Shown piece by piece: positions 63,098-64,000 of a DNA stretch of 64,000 nucleotides. The DNA comes from Mesorhizobium australicum WSM2073. Lineage in GTDB: Bacteria; Pseudomonadota; Alphaproteobacteria; Rhizobiales; Rhizobiaceae. Where the stretch lies: contig NC_019973.1 of assembly GCF_000230995.2 (NCBI RefSeq), positions 3,734,001-3,798,000 of the forward strand, read 5' to 3'. The position numbers and the translations under genes were made by a program. Under the pieces are notes generated by a model. That model was not told where the DNA came from, searched no databases, and was given only the letters and a program-made list of their open reading frames with translations. Numbering within the stretch: the stretch's first letter is position 1; each line of letters starts with the position of its first letter.

Positions 63098-63852
63098 GCC
63101 TTGGCCGCCGCGATTGTCGCCGCCACCAGCGCTGTATCGGTCAGCGTGTTGCGATATTCGCGGTCGAGATCGGAGCCGCCCATGCCGACCTTCGGATTGC
63201 GGTAGCGCATGGCGCTCGACACGTCCTTGAGGGCGGCGAAGTGCATTTCGGCCAGGCCAGTCCTTGCGCGCACCTCGGCGATATTGCCGAGATCGAGCCC
63301 GCCGCAACCGAGGATGATGATGCGCTCGCCGGCCAGCCGGACCAGCTCTTGCAGCAATGCCAGGCCTTCGATCGCCGTGTCGCGCTGGCCGCTGGTCAGC
63401 ACGCGGCCAACCCTGCAGCGGATCAGCGCTTCCAGGGCTTCGGCCGGATCGCGAGTCATATCGAAGGCGCGGTGGCAGGTTACGTTCAAGGGGCCGGCGG
63501 CCTCTGTCAATTCGCGCATGCGCTGCTCGTCGATGGTCCCGTCGGGGTTCAGGCAGCCGAACACCACGCCGGGCACGCCGAGTTCGCGGAGCGCGGCGAC
63601 GTCGGCAAGCATCGAGCGGTATTCGGTCTCGCTGTAGAGAAAATCCCCGCCGCGCGGCCGCACCATGACATGAAAGGGCACGGTCGCCTGGTCGAGAGCG
63701 GCGCGCACGGTGCCGAGGCTCGGCGTGGTGCCGCCTTCGACAAGGCTGGCGCAGAGTTCGATCCGGTCGGCGCCGGCGGCCTGCGCGGCGAGCAGGCCAT
63801 CAATGCCTTCGACACAGATTTCTATAAGCGGCGGGCGAATTTTTGGGGTCAA
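63094..63852 (-). CDS. cutC: CutC family protein
   Basis: A TIM-barrel protein of about 252 residues. The family was named for copper homeostasis in E. coli, though a direct copper role is disputed. Motifs are IEICVEGIDGLLAAQAAGADRIELC, GGTTPSLGTV, HVMVRPRGGDFLYSE and CHRAFDM. The start is unclear: TTG 63852 or 63864 gives a normal N-terminus, and ATG 63954 adds about 34 residues that do not look like the family. It is coupled to the downstream GNAT gene. Confidence 0.85.
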   Translation of the reverse strand: MTPKIRPPLIEICVEGIDGLLAAQAAGADRIELCASLVEGGTTPSLGTVRAALDQATVPFHVMVRPRGGDFLYSETEYRSMLADVAALRELGVPGVVFGCLNPDGTIDEQRMRELTEAAGPLNVTCHRAFDMTRDPAEALEALIRCRVGRVLTSGQRDTAIEGLALLQELVRLAGERIIILGCGGLDLGNIAEVRARTGLAEMHFAALKDVSSAMRYRNPKVGMGGSDLDREYRNTLTDTALVAATIAAAKA

Positions 63853-64000
63853 GGGGCGATCCAATCCATGGTGTTGCGCAAGCCCTAGCACCCGGGCGCC
63901 TGGCGCGGAAGCGTGAACGCTACGCCGCCACTTGGACCAGACGGCAGATTCCATTCTTGACAGTCACATAACTGCAGGGTTATGGGTTTATACATAGCTG

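Overview
This window looks like chromosomal DNA from a Mesorhizobium-type member of the Rhizobiales. The evidence is high G+C; the acpXL-to-lpxXL gene block that makes the very-long-chain fatty acid of rhizobial lipid A; a hmu haem-uptake locus beside a RirA-type Rrf2 regulator with cysteines at 91, 99 and 105; a NodN-like MaoC protein; a form II coxSLM set; and the palindromic intergenic repeats common in this order. I see no insertion sequence, prophage, CRISPR array or rRNA. Species cannot be settled from the sequence alone.

Layout. 0-9 kb: class III aminotransferase, two small proteins, a valine-type catabolic pair (3-hydroxyisobutyrate dehydrogenase, acyl-CoA dehydrogenase) divergent from a DMSP-lyase-like cupin that overlaps cobQ, then a small membrane protein, a TauE-type permease and a TerB-like protein. 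9-15.4 kb: a five-gene operon for peptide uptake (binding protein, two permeases, double ATPase) with an M20 peptidase. 15.6-21.1 kb: L,D-transpeptidase, then acpXL, fabF2, fabF1, adh and lpxXL. 21.3-23.1 kb: a slipin gene preceded by a structured leader, two abutting tRNA-like sequences and a promoter. 23.1-31 kb: histidine phosphatase, a decayed caspase-like gene, an AEC transporter, sugar and semialdehyde enzymes, and a dihaem peroxidase with a FixH-like partner. 31-35 kb: putA with a divergent Lrp-type regulator. 34.8-43.8 kb: the haem-uptake regulon (IsdG-like monooxygenase, TonB, receptor, hmuPSTUV, rirA) with RirA-type operator sites. 44-53.6 kb: assorted housekeeping, transport and regulatory genes. 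53.8-61.2 kb: a two-component system with a FIST sensor protein beside coxSLM-like genes. 61.4-64 kb: an acyltransferase, a GNAT and CutC.

The most unusual part is the tRNA-like pair plus slipin at 21.3-23.1 kb. It resembles a cut-down version of the slipin/RNA-repair gene neighbourhoods, but no rtcB, rtcA or rtcR lies in the window. Second is the possible gas-sensing FIST-kinase pair next to CO-dehydrogenase-like genes. Third is a lipid A fatty-acid cluster with no fabZ and with a beta-ketoacyl synthase that has lost its active-site cysteine.
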